64,000 nt of DNA, taken from the NCBI RefSeq assembly GCF_900101495.1, contig NZ_FMUS01000006.1:62001-126000 (forward strand). Direction: 5' to 3'. This DNA comes from Alkaliphilus peptidifermentans DSM 18978. GTDB taxonomy: Bacteria; Bacillota; Clostridia; Peptostreptococcales; Natronincolaceae. Under the pieces are notes generated by a model. It was not told where the DNA came from. It searched no databases and saw only the letters and a program-made list of their open reading frames with translations. Shown piece after piece: positions 27,776-36,686 of this stretch. Numbering within the stretch: position 1 is the first letter of the stretch; each line of letters opens with the position of its first letter. The translations under genes were made by a program, and so were the position numbers.

Positions 27776-28723
27776 ATGGAGCTTATTACCTTTGGAGAGA
27801 CCATGGTTTTGTTTAATCCTGATTCTACAGGACCTTTGAGATATATTCATAATTTTAGTAAATCAATAGCTGGAGCAGAATCAAATGTGGCAATAGCCCT
27901 TGCAAGATTAGGACATAACGTAGGTTGGTTTTCTAAACTTGGTAATGATGAATTTGGTAGATATATTCAATCTGTTATTAGGGGCGAAGGGGTAGATGTT
28001 TCAAGAGTAGTTACTGATTATGAAAAAAGTACAGGGCTACTATTTAAAGAAAGATTTGCCCATGCAAACCCAAATGTATATTATTACAGAAGATACTCTG
28101 CTGCCAGCGATATTTCTTTAGACGACATAGATATTGACTATATTAAGTCATCTAAAATTCTACATGTGACTGGGATAACCTTAGCACTATCAGAGAAAAC
28201 AAGGGAAACTGCATTCAAGGTAATAGAAATTGCTAAAGAAAATAAATGTTTAATATCCTTTGATCCAAATATTAGATTAAAGCTATGGAACATCAAAGAA
28301 GCTAAATCAGTTATTCTAGAAATGGCTAAAATGGCTGATATTGTTTTCCCTGGAGCTGATGAGGGTAGGCAATTGTTAGACACAGAAGATCCTATAGAAA
28401 TAGGGAAAGCATTCTTAAATATGGGCTCTAGTATTGTAGCAGTTAAGCTGGGTAAAGAGGGTTGCTATATTACTGGAAAAGGACAAGAAGAATTTATTGA
28501 AGGATATGTTATTGATAAGCCAGAGGATACAGTAGGGGCAGGGGACGGATTTGCAGCAGGATTCTTATCTGGTATTTTAAAGGACTATAGTTTAATAGAA
28601 TGCGGAAAGCTAGCTAATGCTGTTGGGGCCATGGCAACCCTTGTGAAGGGTGACATGGAAGGTTTCCCAACAATTACACAGGTTAGAGAGTTTATGGGTA
28701 TTGAAAAATATGTAGATAGATAG
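27776..28723 (+). CDS. Second PfkB-family sugar kinase, KdgK-like
   Basis: A 315-residue ribokinase-family protein. It starts MELITFGETMVLFNPDSTG, has AGAESNVAIALARLGH and the catalytic DTVGAGDGFAAGFLSGI. It is only loosely similar to the kinase before it, so the pair is not a recent tandem duplication. The ATG at 27776 matches the usual KdgK start, but its GGAAGAG site is 12 bases away. GTG/ATG codons at 27746/27749 lie inside the previous gene with a poorly spaced GAAGGG. A likely second KDG kinase, or one for a related sugar acid. Confidence 0.8.
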   Translation: MELITFGETMVLFNPDSTGPLRYIHNFSKSIAGAESNVAIALARLGHNVGWFSKLGNDEFGRYIQSVIRGEGVDVSRVVTDYEKSTGLLFKERFAHANPNVYYYRRYSAASDISLDDIDIDYIKSSKILHVTGITLALSEKTRETAFKVIEIAKENKCLISFDPNIRLKLWNIKEAKSVILEMAKMADIVFPGADEGRQLLDTEDPIEIGKAFLNMGSSIVAVKLGKEGCYITGKGQEEFIEGYVIDKPEDTVGAGDGFAAGFLSGILKDYSLIECGKLANAVGAMATLVKGDMEGFPTITQVREFMGIEKYVDR

Positions 28724-28734
28724 GGTGAGTAAAA

Positions 28735-29118
28735 ATGCTGACATTGGAGCATGTAGGTATATGTGCAAATAACACTAAGCTATTAAAGGATTGGTATATA
28801 CAGCTTTTTAACTTTAAGGTGGTCTATGATAATCAAAAAGAAATGCCTACTTATTTTTTATTGATGGATGATGAAAGCATGCTGGAAATATATCCGATGG
28901 ATCATAGTACTGAAACCAAAACTAATAAGCATCAGGGTATTAGACATATTGCATTTGGCACTGATAATGCAGAAAAAGAATATGAAAATCTAATGAAAAA
29001 TAATGTAGAAATAATTGATGAATTAAAGTCAAATCCAAAGGGAATTAAGACAATATTTTTTAAAGATCCTGAAGGTAATATAATTCATTTTATAGAGAGA
29101 CCTACACCTTTGGTTTAG
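28735..29118 (+). CDS. VOC-family (glyoxalase/dioxygenase fold) protein
   Basis: A 127-residue protein with the paired beta-alpha-beta fold of the vicinal oxygen chelate superfamily. Possible metal ligands are His (LEHVGICANN, about residue 5), Glu in MLEIYPMDH, His in GIRHIAFGTDN and Glu in HFIERP. It ends the kdg operon 11 bases after the second kinase. VOC enzymes include glyoxalases, isomerases and dioxygenases. A role in uronate side-chemistry or methylglyoxal removal is guesswork from context. Confidence 0.8.
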   Translation: MLTLEHVGICANNTKLLKDWYIQLFNFKVVYDNQKEMPTYFLLMDDESMLEIYPMDHSTETKTNKHQGIRHIAFGTDNAEKEYENLMKNNVEIIDELKSNPKGIKTIFFKDPEGNIIHFIERPTPLV

Positions 29119-29170
29119 TTAATTACAATTATCCTTAGAAGATAATCCCCCAATCTTCTTTCTCTTCCGA

Positions 29171-29216
29171 AACTCAGTAGACTATATGTGTTTAATTATA
29201 CTATAGCTGCTGAGTT
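29171..29216 (+). terminator. Hairpin ending the kdg operon
   Basis: AACTCAGTAG (29171-29180) pairs with CTGCTGAGTT (29207-29216), one mismatch, extended inward by CTATA pairing. ATATTTTATTCTT follows. A likely terminator, with a fairly long loop. Confidence 0.6.
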
Positions 29217-29261
29217 ATATTTTATTCTTCTATAAATTAATCAGCAAAAATAAAATAAGTA

Positions 29262-29290
29262 TTGTTAACGTGTGCAAACTGTGTTAATAT
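29262..29290 (+). promoter_or_regulatory. Promoter of the lacI-type gene with overlapping LacI operator
   Basis: TTGTTA (29262-29267), 17-base spacer and TAATAT (29285-29290). The 16-mer TTGTTAACGTGTGCAA (29262-29277) covers the -35 and spacer and reappears, inverted, before uxaB. Autoregulation by the encoded LacI protein is the simple reading. Confidence 0.8.
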
Positions 29291-29307
29291 ATAGTTGAGG
29301 TGGTATT

Positions 29308-30309
29308 ATGAGCGTGACAATTAAGGATATTGCAAAGCTTGCAAATGTTTCACATACAACTGTTTCAAGGGCTTTGAATGATAGTTCTTTAATAAATGAT
29401 GAAACAAAAAAACGTATTAAAAAAATTGCAAAAGAGCTGAATTACACACCAAACTTTAATGCTAAAAGCTTAGTTTTAGAAAAATCTTATCATATTGGGC
29501 TTTTTTTCTCAACAATTGATAAAGGAACTTCATCTCATTTTTTCTATGAAGTAGTTAGAGGGGTTAACAGCGTTATTGGTGAACAATACAATCTAGTTGT
29601 CAAAGGCATAGATGAATATCATGATTTAAATGTAATAAGCAAAACAAATTTTGATGGAATTATTATAATGAGTCAAAGTACAAAGGACAATCCATTTATC
29701 TATCATGTTTTAGATAGGAAGATACCTATGGTTGTTTTGAATAGAGAATTCCAAGAAGGATTATCAGTAAATATTTTATCAGATGACAAAATGGGTGCAT
29801 ATAAAGCAGTACAATATTTAGTTAATATGGGTCATAAAAAAATCGCAATAATTGAAGGTAAAGAAGGCTTTAAATCAACACAGGAAAGAAAAGAAGGGTA
29901 TTTAGAAGCTTTAGTCGATTATAATATTTCAATTAATAGAAACTTTATTGTTAAAGGAAACTATGATCTTGAAAGTGGATATATAGCAATGAAACAGCTT
30001 TTGCATAATGAAGAGTTCCCTACGGCAGTTTTCTGCTCAAACGATGATATGGCAGTAGGAGCAATGAAGGCAATTGGTGAAAAAAATCTAAAGATACCAG
30101 AGGATATATCAATTATTGGCTTTGATGACAATATATTTTCAAGCTTTTTAACACCAGCATTAACTACGGTACAAAGACCAATCAAGGAAATAAGTCAAGA
30201 GGGTGCAAATAACCTCATAAAGCTAATTGATAAGACTAAGGTTGAAAAAGATACGATATACATTAATACTGAATTAGTAATAAGAGATTCTGTTAAATCA
30301 TTAGTATAA
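29308..30309 (+). CDS. LacI-family transcriptional regulator
   Basis: A 333-residue repressor. The helix-turn-helix is SVTIKDIAKLANVSHTTVSR (2-21), followed by the hinge helix at NYTPNFNAKSLVLEKS. The periplasmic-binding-protein-like core (about 60-333) ends with FDDNIFSSFLTPALTTVQRP, typical of the effector domain. It lies between the kdg and uxa operons. The same operator stands before its own gene and before uxaB, and related sites stand before the ABC operon. It is therefore the likely local regulator of uronate uptake and breakdown. The inducer is probably a uronate or keto-deoxy sugar; that part is inference. Confidence 0.92.
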   Translation: MSVTIKDIAKLANVSHTTVSRALNDSSLINDETKKRIKKIAKELNYTPNFNAKSLVLEKSYHIGLFFSTIDKGTSSHFFYEVVRGVNSVIGEQYNLVVKGIDEYHDLNVISKTNFDGIIIMSQSTKDNPFIYHVLDRKIPMVVLNREFQEGLSVNILSDDKMGAYKAVQYLVNMGHKKIAIIEGKEGFKSTQERKEGYLEALVDYNISINRNFIVKGNYDLESGYIAMKQLLHNEEFPTAVFCSNDDMAVGAMKAIGEKNLKIPEDISIIGFDDNIFSSFLTPALTTVQRPIKEISQEGANNLIKLIDKTKVEKDTIYINTELVIRDSVKSLV

Positions 30310-30318
30310 TAGAAACTG

Positions 30319-30358
30319 CTAAGTAATTATAGAAAATTATAATTACTTAGACATTTTT
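30319..30358 (+). terminator. Terminator of the lacI-type gene
   Basis: CTAAGTAATTATA (30319-30331) pairs perfectly with TATAATTACTTAG (30338-30350), then ACATTTTTTTT. A strong intrinsic terminator before uxaB, so uxaB needs its own promoter. Confidence 0.85.
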
Positions 30359-30368
30359 TTATATTTTT

Positions 30369-30384
30369 ATGCACACGTTAACAA
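30369..30384 (-). promoter_or_regulatory. LacI-type operator before uxaB
   Basis: The reverse complement of 30369-30384 is TTGTTAACGTGTGCAT, matching the operator before the lacI-type gene at 15 of 16 bases but inverted. It lies 19 bases before the uxaB ATG. The -35 is not clear; a TATATT-like -10 lies just before it. Confidence 0.8.
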
Positions 30385-30402
30385 TAATAGGGAGGTAATT
30401 AT

Positions 30403-31851
30403 ATGAAATTAAATAAAACAAACCATTCAAATCATCAGAAATATCCAGAAAGAATTTTACAGTTTGGAGAAGGTAATTTCTTAAGGGCCTTTGTCAATTG
30501 GATGATTGATAAGATGAATAAGGAATGTCAGTATAACAGTGGCGTTGTTGTTATTCAGCCCCTTGATAACGGATTAGTGCACTTACTTAATGAACAGGAT
30601 GGTTTATATACTGTTTATTTAAATGGCATTAAAGATGGTGACGTTATTAGTGAACACAATGTTGTGGATTGTGTTACTAGAGGAATAAACACATACACTG
30701 ATTACGAGCAATATTTAGAGGTTGCAAAGAATCCTGATCTCAAAATAGTTTTGTCAAATACTACAGAAGCAGGAATTGCTCTCAATGAAAAGGATTGCCT
30801 AGAGGATAGACCACAAAGTAGCTTTCCAGGAAAGCTAACAGCATTTTTATATCATCGATATAAAGCATTTAATGGTGATAAAAGTAAGGGACTAGTATTT
30901 ATACCATGTGAGTTAATTGATAGAAATGGTGAAAAGCTGAAGGAAATCATCTTAAAGCTTGCTGAAATATGGAGTCTAGAAGATGAATTTAAAGTATGGC
31001 TTCAGGAAGCATGTACCTTTTGTAACAGCCTGGTGGACAGAATTGTTCCAGGGTATCCCCGGGAAAGAATTGAAGAAATTAGAATAGAACTAGGATATGA
31101 GGATAGTTTGGTGGTTGAAGGCGAACCTTTCCATTTGTGGGTAATTGAAGGACCAGCATGGATAAAAGAGGAATTTCCAGCACATAAGGCAGGTTTGAAT
31201 GTGTTGGTTGTTGATGATATGACACCATACAGAACCAGAAAGGTAAGAATATTAAATGGAGCTCATACTTGCATGGTGCCAGTAGCTTATCTATATGGTA
31301 TCGATACAGTTCGAGAATCAGTGGAAAACCCTATACTGGGAAAATATATTAGAGATACAATATTTGAAGAAATAATCCCAACCTTAGACTTACCAAAGGA
31401 TGAGCTAGAGAATTTTTCAAATGCAGTAATTGATAGATTTAAGAATCCATTTATTAAGCATCAATTAATGAGTATAGCTTTAAACTCAACTTCAAAGTTT
31501 GAAACAAGAGTGCTTCCTTCGATTTTAGAATATCAGAGTAGAAAACAGGAGTTACCTAAGAAACTGGTATTTTCATTATCTGCATTAATAGCCTTTTATA
31601 AAGGCGAAAGAAATAATGAAAAAATTCAATTAGCCGATGATACCGATATATTAAATCTATTTAAAGACCTATGGAAGGCTAATGACGGTACAGAGGACTA
31701 TTTGAAACATCTGGTAACAGAGGTTTTAGGAAATGAAAGGATATGGAAAACTGATTTAAACCAAGTGCCTAATTTAACTGAAGCTGTAACAGACTATTTG
31801 ATAAAAATAGATGAATTAGGATTAGAAAAGGCGCTACAGGAGGTATTGTAA
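30403..31851 (+). CDS. uxaB: Tagaturonate reductase / altronate oxidoreductase
   Basis: A 482-residue polyol/altronate dehydrogenase. [20 protein letters not shown] (about 14-33) is the NAD-binding entry, and [19 protein letters not shown] (about 283-301) holds the catalytic region with [10 protein letters not shown]. The enzyme reduces tagaturonate to altronate with NADH in the galacturonate pathway. GGGAGG lies 7 bases before the ATG. Its stop overlaps the uxaA start (TAATG), so the two are coupled. The order uxaB-uxaA-uxaC gives a full galacturonate set. Confidence 0.95.
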   Translation: MKLNKTNHSNHQKYPERILQFGEGNFLRAFVNWMIDKMNKECQYNSGVVVIQPLDNGLVHLLNEQDGLYTVYLNGIKDGDVISEHNVVDCVTRGINTYTDYEQYLEVAKNPDLKIVLSNTTEAGIALNEKDCLEDRPQSSFPGKLTAFLYHRYKAFNGDKSKGLVFIPCELIDRNGEKLKEIILKLAEIWSLEDEFKVWLQEACTFCNSLVDRIVPGYPRERIEEIRIELGYEDSLVVEGEPFHLWVIEGPAWIKEEFPAHKAGLNVLVVDDMTPYRTRKVRILNGAHTCMVPVAYLYGIDTVRESVENPILGKYIRDTIFEEIIPTLDLPKDELENFSNAVIDRFKNPFIKHQLMSIALNSTSKFETRVLPSILEYQSRKQELPKKLVFSLSALIAFYKGERNNEKIQLADDTDILNLFKDLWKANDGTEDYLKHLVTEVLGNERIWKTDLNQVPNLTEAVTDYLIKIDELGLEKALQEVL

Positions 31852-33338
31852 TGAAGCAATTTGTTAAAATCAACAGTATTGATAATGTAGCAGTTGCCTT
31901 AATAGATATAGATAAAAATGTTTCTATTTTAGTTGATGATAAGGCTCTACTGCTGAAGGAAGACATAAAGAGGGGACATAAGTTTTCTTTATCTGATATA
32001 AACTCTGGAGAGAATATTATTAAATACGGTGCTCCAATAGGTCATGCAACAAAGGAAATTTTATGTGGAGAATGGGTACATTCTCATAATATGAAAACTA
32101 ATTTAGAGGGAATCAATGATTATACCTTTCAACAGGAATTAAGCGATGTAACAGAAGCGGATGCGAAGCTAACCTTTAAGGGTTATGTAAGGGGAAATGG
32201 ATCTGTAGGGATTCGGAATGAACTATGGATTGTACCTACAGTTGGCTGCGTAAATGGAATAGCTGAAACAATTATAAACAGATTTAAAAAGGAAGTGAAA
32301 CCAGAAGGAATAGATGCAATCGAGGTTTTTAAGCATAATTATGGATGCTCTCAATTAGGTGATGATCATGCCAATACTCAAGCTATATTAGGGGATATAG
32401 TAAAGCACCCTAATGCTGGGGGCGTATTGGTACTAGGTCTTGGATGTGAAAATAATTACATTTCAGCCTTCAAAGAAACTATTAATGAATACGATGAAGA
32501 AAGAGTAAAGTTTTTAGTAACTCAAGAGGTGTCAAATGAGATAGAAGAAGGATTGAAGCTGCTTACTGAATTATATGAAAAAATGAAAAAAGCCCAAAGA
32601 GTTGAAACATCAATTTCTGAATTGAAAATTGGTCTGAAATGTGGTGGTTCTGATGGACTATCTGGAATTACAGCAAATCCATTGTTAGGTGCCTTTTCTG
32701 ATCTCTTGATTTCTCAAGGGGGAACAACTGTATTAACAGAGGTGCCAGAAATGTTTGGAGCTGAAACAATTCTAATGAGTCGAGCAGTTGATAAAAATGT
32801 GTTCAATCAAACTGTTGAATTAATAAATAATTTTAAACAATACTTTATAGAGCATAAACAACCTGTATATGAAAATCCTTCACCTGGAAATAAAGAGGGA
32901 GGAATTACCACCCTAGAAGAAAAGTCCCTCGGCTGTACTCAAAAAGGTGGCAAGGCTATGGTGGTGGATGTACTGAAGTATGGAGAAATTATTAATAAAA
33001 AAGGGCTTAATCTTTTGAATTCTCCTGGCAATGACTTGGTGGCAGCTACAGCCTTAGGAGCTTCAGGTTGTCAAATGGTGCTCTTTACAACTGGTAGAGG
33101 AACACCCTTCGGTAGCTTTGTACCAACTATGAAGATTTCAACAAATAGTCATTTGTTCAATTTAAAACCCCATTGGATTGATTTTAATGCAGGTGGACTT
33201 GTGGAAGATGCATCTATGGAGGAAGTCCTAGAGCAGTTCCTTCATTATATCATCAAGGTAGCCAGTGGTGAATTAGTAAATAATGAAAAGAATAATTTTA
33301 GAGAAATTGCAATTTTTAAAACAGGAGTTACATTATAG
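31851..33338 (+). CDS. uxaA: Altronate dehydratase
   Basis: A 495-residue UxaA-family enzyme converting altronate to 2-keto-3-deoxygluconate, with iron/manganese needed in the family. The amino SAF-like domain (about 1-90) has GAPIGHATKEI. The main domain has GYVRGNGSVGIRNELWIVPT, HNYGCSQLGDDHANTQ, GLKCGGSDGLSGITANP and GCTQKGGKAMV. These conserved Cys and His clusters are all intact. Its ATG overlaps the uxaB stop by one base. The product feeds the KdgK kinases and KdgA aldolase encoded upstream. Confidence 0.95.
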   Translation: MKQFVKINSIDNVAVALIDIDKNVSILVDDKALLLKEDIKRGHKFSLSDINSGENIIKYGAPIGHATKEILCGEWVHSHNMKTNLEGINDYTFQQELSDVTEADAKLTFKGYVRGNGSVGIRNELWIVPTVGCVNGIAETIINRFKKEVKPEGIDAIEVFKHNYGCSQLGDDHANTQAILGDIVKHPNAGGVLVLGLGCENNYISAFKETINEYDEERVKFLVTQEVSNEIEEGLKLLTELYEKMKKAQRVETSISELKIGLKCGGSDGLSGITANPLLGAFSDLLISQGGTTVLTEVPEMFGAETILMSRAVDKNVFNQTVELINNFKQYFIEHKQPVYENPSPGNKEGGITTLEEKSLGCTQKGGKAMVVDVLKYGEIINKKGLNLLNSPGNDLVAATALGASGCQMVLFTTGRGTPFGSFVPTMKISTNSHLFNLKPHWIDFNAGGLVEDASMEEVLEQFLHYIIKVASGELVNNEKNNFREIAIFKTGVTL

Positions 33339-33354
33339 AAGGGGGAAGAACACA

Positions 33355-34605
33355 ATGAAAATTACAGATCAAACCACACTAAAATTGGTTATTGAGGAAG
33401 CAGTAAATAATGTTGAAATTACAGATGTTCATACACACATCTATTCTACAGGATTTAAAAATTTATTGCTTTGGGGAATTGATGAACTATTAACATATCA
33501 TTATTTAATTGCCGAATTTTTTAGATATTCAACAATGAGCTACAATGAGTTCTTTAAGCTTTCTAAAAAAGAACAAGCCAATTTAATATGGGAAACCTTA
33601 TTTATTCAAAATAGTCCAGTAAGTGAAGCCCAAAGAGGTGTGTTAACAGTCCTTGCAAAGCTAGGTCTTGATCTTTCTACAAGGGACCTGGAATCCTATA
33701 GAAAATATTTTAACGATATGACAGTAGATGAATATATTAGTAAGGTTTTTGAAGTTGCAGGAGTTAAAGAAGTTGTAATGACCAACGATCCCTTTGATAG
33801 TCTAGAGCAGCCAATTTGGGAATTAGTTGGAAATAAAGACTCGAGATTTAAAGCAGCCCTTAGGATTGATCCTCTTTTAAATCAGTATGAGACCACTTAT
33901 ATAAAGCTACAAGAATGGGGTTATAATGTCAGCAGGAATTTAGATGAGGAAACAATAGGAGAAATTAAAAGGTTTTTAAAGGATTGGATCAAAAAAACAA
34001 GCTCCCTTTATATGGCAGTATCCTTACCTCCAACTTTTATGCTTCCAGAGGCCTCAGATCGCTCTAGAATTATAGAACAGTGTATTGTACCAGTTTGTAG
34101 TGAGTTTAACATACCATTTGCAATGATGATTGGCGTTAATAAATTAGTTAACTATGATCTAGGCTTAGCAGGAGACTCACTAGGCAAATCCAACATTGAG
34201 GTTGTTGAGTATCTATGCAAAACCTATTCTAAAAACAAGTTCATGGTAACAATGCTATCAAGAGAAAATCAGCATGAGCTAGCTATCACTGCAAGAAAAT
34301 TTAGAAATCTTATGGTTTTTGGTTGCTGGTGGTTTTTAAATAACCCAAGTATTATTGAAGAAATGACACGTATTAGGATGGAAACATTAGGATTATCCTT
34401 TATTCCGCAGCATTCTGATGCAAGGGTATTAGATCAACTTATTTATAAATGGACACATTCACGTAAAATTATTGAAAAAGTGCTAATCGATAAATATAAC
34501 GACTTGTTGGTTAATAATTGGATAATTACAAAAGAAGAGATAAATAGAGACGTTGAAAATATATTTGGTGGAACCTTTTGGACCTTTATAAATAAAGAAA
34601 TATAA
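33355..34605 (+). CDS. uxaC: Uronate (glucuronate/galacturonate) isomerase
   Basis: A 416-residue amidohydrolase-fold isomerase that should convert galacturonate to tagaturonate. TDVHTHIYSTGF (about 23-34) has the metal-binding HxH, and VMTNDPFD and LRIDPLL are family segments. It is shorter than the 450-470 residues usual for UxaC and divergent, but the HxH motif and position after uxaA support the call. The ATG at 33355 has a GGGGGAAG site 7 bases upstream; an ATG at 33283 would overlap uxaA by 56 bases. A sugar-acid hydrolase of the same superfamily is the main alternative. Confidence 0.85.
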   Translation: MKITDQTTLKLVIEEAVNNVEITDVHTHIYSTGFKNLLLWGIDELLTYHYLIAEFFRYSTMSYNEFFKLSKKEQANLIWETLFIQNSPVSEAQRGVLTVLAKLGLDLSTRDLESYRKYFNDMTVDEYISKVFEVAGVKEVVMTNDPFDSLEQPIWELVGNKDSRFKAALRIDPLLNQYETTYIKLQEWGYNVSRNLDEETIGEIKRFLKDWIKKTSSLYMAVSLPPTFMLPEASDRSRIIEQCIVPVCSEFNIPFAMMIGVNKLVNYDLGLAGDSLGKSNIEVVEYLCKTYSKNKFMVTMLSRENQHELAITARKFRNLMVFGCWWFLNNPSIIEEMTRIRMETLGLSFIPQHSDARVLDQLIYKWTHSRKIIEKVLIDKYNDLLVNNWIITKEEINRDVENIFGGTFWTFINKEI

Positions 34606-34683
34606 ACCATAACAAGTTAGACAAACTTGATTATTGAAATGTTAGCTTGAATAAATAGACATTATTTAATTGGAGGAATGACT

Positions 34684-35079
34684 ATGCTGGAGGTAATCGG
34701 AATAGAAGGCAACGGATTTGTTCCACTTAAGGATTACAAGTCATGGAGAATAGCACAATTAAGCTATAAGGAAAATAATAATTCCCTGGAGGGAGTACAA
34801 TTCTTTGGTCGTCATCTAGAAACCGATGAAGTATTCTTGCTATTAAAGGGAGAGGCGAAAATTTTTACGGCTGGATTTGAAGATGAATTTGGAGAAATTC
34901 AAGCTGAAGAAATGATAAACTACAAATTATATACCGTAAAAGAAAAGCAATGGCATGCAGTTATTTTAAAACCAGGAGCTCAAATACTAATCGTTGAGAA
35001 CAGTAGCACAGATGATAGTAATTCACAAAGTTATAAACTAACCCCAATAGACAAAATGAATATGAATAGTTTCAAATAA
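34684..35079 (+). CDS. Small cupin-like protein of the uronate operon
   Basis: A 131-residue protein with a cupin-like middle: GVQFFGRHLETDEVFLLLKG (about 40-59), then KEKQWHAVILKPGAQILIVE (about 95-114). The Glu, His and turn glycines suit a cupin barrel, but the metal ligand set is incomplete and the family name is unsure. The ATG at 34684 is 7 bases after GGAGG; the ATG at 34678 is too close. It follows uxaC by 78 bases and probably belongs to the uxa operon. A role in sugar-acid isomerisation or sensing is possible but unproven. Confidence 0.65.
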   Translation: MLEVIGIEGNGFVPLKDYKSWRIAQLSYKENNNSLEGVQFFGRHLETDEVFLLLKGEAKIFTAGFEDEFGEIQAEEMINYKLYTVKEKQWHAVILKPGAQILIVENSSTDDSNSQSYKLTPIDKMNMNSFK

Positions 35080-35095
35080 GCATAAATTTTCAGTT

Positions 35096-35115
35096 GCAAC
35101 TTGTTTTGACAAGTT
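35096..35115 (+). terminator. Hairpin after the cupin-like gene
   Basis: CAACTTG and CAAGTTG pair across TTTTGA, 17 bases past the stop codon. No T-run follows, so termination is uncertain. Confidence 0.35.
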
Positions 35116-35158
35116 GATAAGATAATAACAAAATGACAATATAAGTTAATCATTGTTA

Positions 35159-35188
35159 TTGACAAAATTGTAGAAATTATTATATAAT
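35159..35188 (+). promoter_or_regulatory. Strong sigma-A promoter of the sugar ABC operon
   Basis: TTGACA (35159-35164), 18-base spacer and TATAAT (35183-35188). Transcription should start near 35195, within the first of four operators, leaving a leader of about 285 bases before the ATPase ATG. Confidence 0.85.
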
Positions 35189-35194
35189 TTAAAC

Positions 35195-35398
35195 TAGAAA
35201 ACGTTTACAATCATTATCTCACTAAATCTTGAAAAATCAATTATCTGGCTAGTTGAACACGTTTGCATGAACGGATTTAATCCATAATTATTTTCAAGAT
35301 TAATTATTTAAAACTTTTGAACACGTTTGCATTAATTCAATAAAAACACAATTAAACATTGATAAATAAAGATTCGCTAGTCTTGAACACGTTTTCAA
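35195..35398 (+). promoter_or_regulatory. Four LacI/cre-like operators in tandem
   Basis: Sites: TAGAAAACGTTTACAA (35195-35210), TTGAACACGTTTGCAT (35253-35268), the same 16-mer again (35317-35332), and TTGAACACGTTTTCAA (35383-35398). CG centres are 58, 64 and 66 bp apart. The first covers the predicted start site; the others lie in the transcribed leader. They share TTGnnnACGTnTGCA with the operators before lacI and uxaB. The first is also close to a CcpA cre site. Control by the local LacI protein, CcpA or both is possible. Confidence 0.8.
35225..35301 (+). other. Leader inverted repeat enclosing an operator
   Basis: AATCTTGAAAA (35225-35235) pairs perfectly with TTTTCAAGATT (35291-35301), with further AATTAT/ATAATT pairing inside. 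Operator two (35253-35268) sits in the loop. It lies in the untranslated leader of the ABC operon. It could be an RNA structure or a DNA site; no known riboswitch class is recognised. Confidence 0.5.
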
Positions 35399-35478
35399 AC
35401 AATGGGTTTTGTCTAAGCAAAGAGTACAAATGTAATTTCTCTAATAAAACAGAATCAAACATAAAAAGGAGAGTAATT

Positions 35479-36603
35479 ATGGCTGAGGTAGTGTTGAAAA
35501 GAATTGAAAAAGAATACCCAAATGGCTTTAAAGCAGTCCATGGAATTGATCTAGAGGTTAAAGATGGAGAGTTCATGGTATTTGTAGGTCCATCAGGATG
35601 TTCTAAGTCTACAACTTTAAGAATGATAGCAGGTCTGGAGGATATCACAGGTGGAGAAATATGGATTGGAGATAGATGTGTAAACGAAGTCCCTCCAAAG
35701 GATCGTGGAATAGCAATGGTATTCCAAAACTATGCATTGTATCCTCATATGACAGCCTATAATAATATGGCTTTTGGGCTAAAATTTCAAAAAACACCTA
35801 AGGATGAAATCGATAAAAGAGTTAGAGATGCAGCAGAAAAACTAGAAATAACAGATCTTTTAGATAGAAAACCTAAAGAAATGTCTGGGGGCCAAAGGCA
35901 AAGGGTGGCAGTTGGAAGAGCAATAGTAAGAAAGCCAGAAGTTTTCTTATTCGATGAACCATTGTCAAACCTAGATGCAAAATTGAGAGTATCAATGAGG
36001 GTACGTATTAGTCAGCTTCATCAACAGTTAAAAGAAGAGGGGCAACCTGCTACCATGATATATGTAACACATGATCAGGTAGAAGCCATGACAATGGGAG
36101 ATAGAATTTGTGTATTGAAATTTGGTGAAATCATGCAGGTAGATACACCTTTAAATTTATACAACAAACCAGCCAATAAGTTTGTTGCAGGCTTTATTGG
36201 GGCACCAGCTATGAATATTGTTGAAGCAGAACTAATTAGTGAAAAAGATAAAGCTTGGTTAAAAATTGGAGAGTTTACGTTCCTTCTTCCAGAAGAAAAA
36301 GCCAGCAAGGTAAAGAATTATGTAGGGAAAAAGGTATGGTTTGGTATAAGACCAGAGAATATAAAATCCTTTGAAACCAATCCTAATGAAGAGAATAATT
36401 ATGCAACTGGCGAAGTATCTGTGGTTGAACAAATGGGTAATGAAGAATTTGTTTATTTTTATATGGCTGGCAACCAATTTATTTCTAGGTTAAATCCAGA
36501 AAAAGTAAAACAAATTTCCTTAAGAGGAAGCTATAAGTTTTGGTTTGATTTAAGTAAATGTCATTTGTTTGATTTTGAAAGTGAAGAAAATATATCACTG
36601 TAG
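35479..36603 (+). CDS. Sugar ABC transporter ATPase (MsmK/UgpC/MalK-like)
   Basis: A 374-residue CUT1-type ATP-binding subunit. The Walker A is GPSGCSKST (about 37-45, with Ser where most have Gly), the Q-loop is [10 protein letters not shown], the signature MSGGQRQR, the Walker [13 protein letters not shown] and the switch His in VTHDQ. A carboxyl regulatory beta domain (about 240-374) follows, as in MalK/MsmK. It should energise the two permeases encoded downstream. The ATG at 35479 has AGGAG 7 bases upstream; a longer frame from 35359 would span operator four and has no such site. Confidence 0.95.
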   Translation: MAEVVLKRIEKEYPNGFKAVHGIDLEVKDGEFMVFVGPSGCSKSTTLRMIAGLEDITGGEIWIGDRCVNEVPPKDRGIAMVFQNYALYPHMTAYNNMAFGLKFQKTPKDEIDKRVRDAAEKLEITDLLDRKPKEMSGGQRQRVAVGRAIVRKPEVFLFDEPLSNLDAKLRVSMRVRISQLHQQLKEEGQPATMIYVTHDQVEAMTMGDRICVLKFGEIMQVDTPLNLYNKPANKFVAGFIGAPAMNIVEAELISEKDKAWLKIGEFTFLLPEEKASKVKNYVGKKVWFGIRPENIKSFETNPNEENNYATGEVSVVEQMGNEEFVYFYMAGNQFISRLNPEKVKQISLRGSYKFWFDLSKCHLFDFESEENISL

Positions 36604-36686
36604 TGGTGAATAAAGAACTAAGTATTATACTTTAAGCAGTATTGCTAAGAACTTAATTTTAAATCTTAACAATAAGGAGTTATATG

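Noticed and set aside
35359-35478. Longer ABC ATPase start upstream of 35479
   Set aside because: The extension has no family similarity, no ribosome binding site and crosses an operator; AGGAG fits the ATG at 35479.
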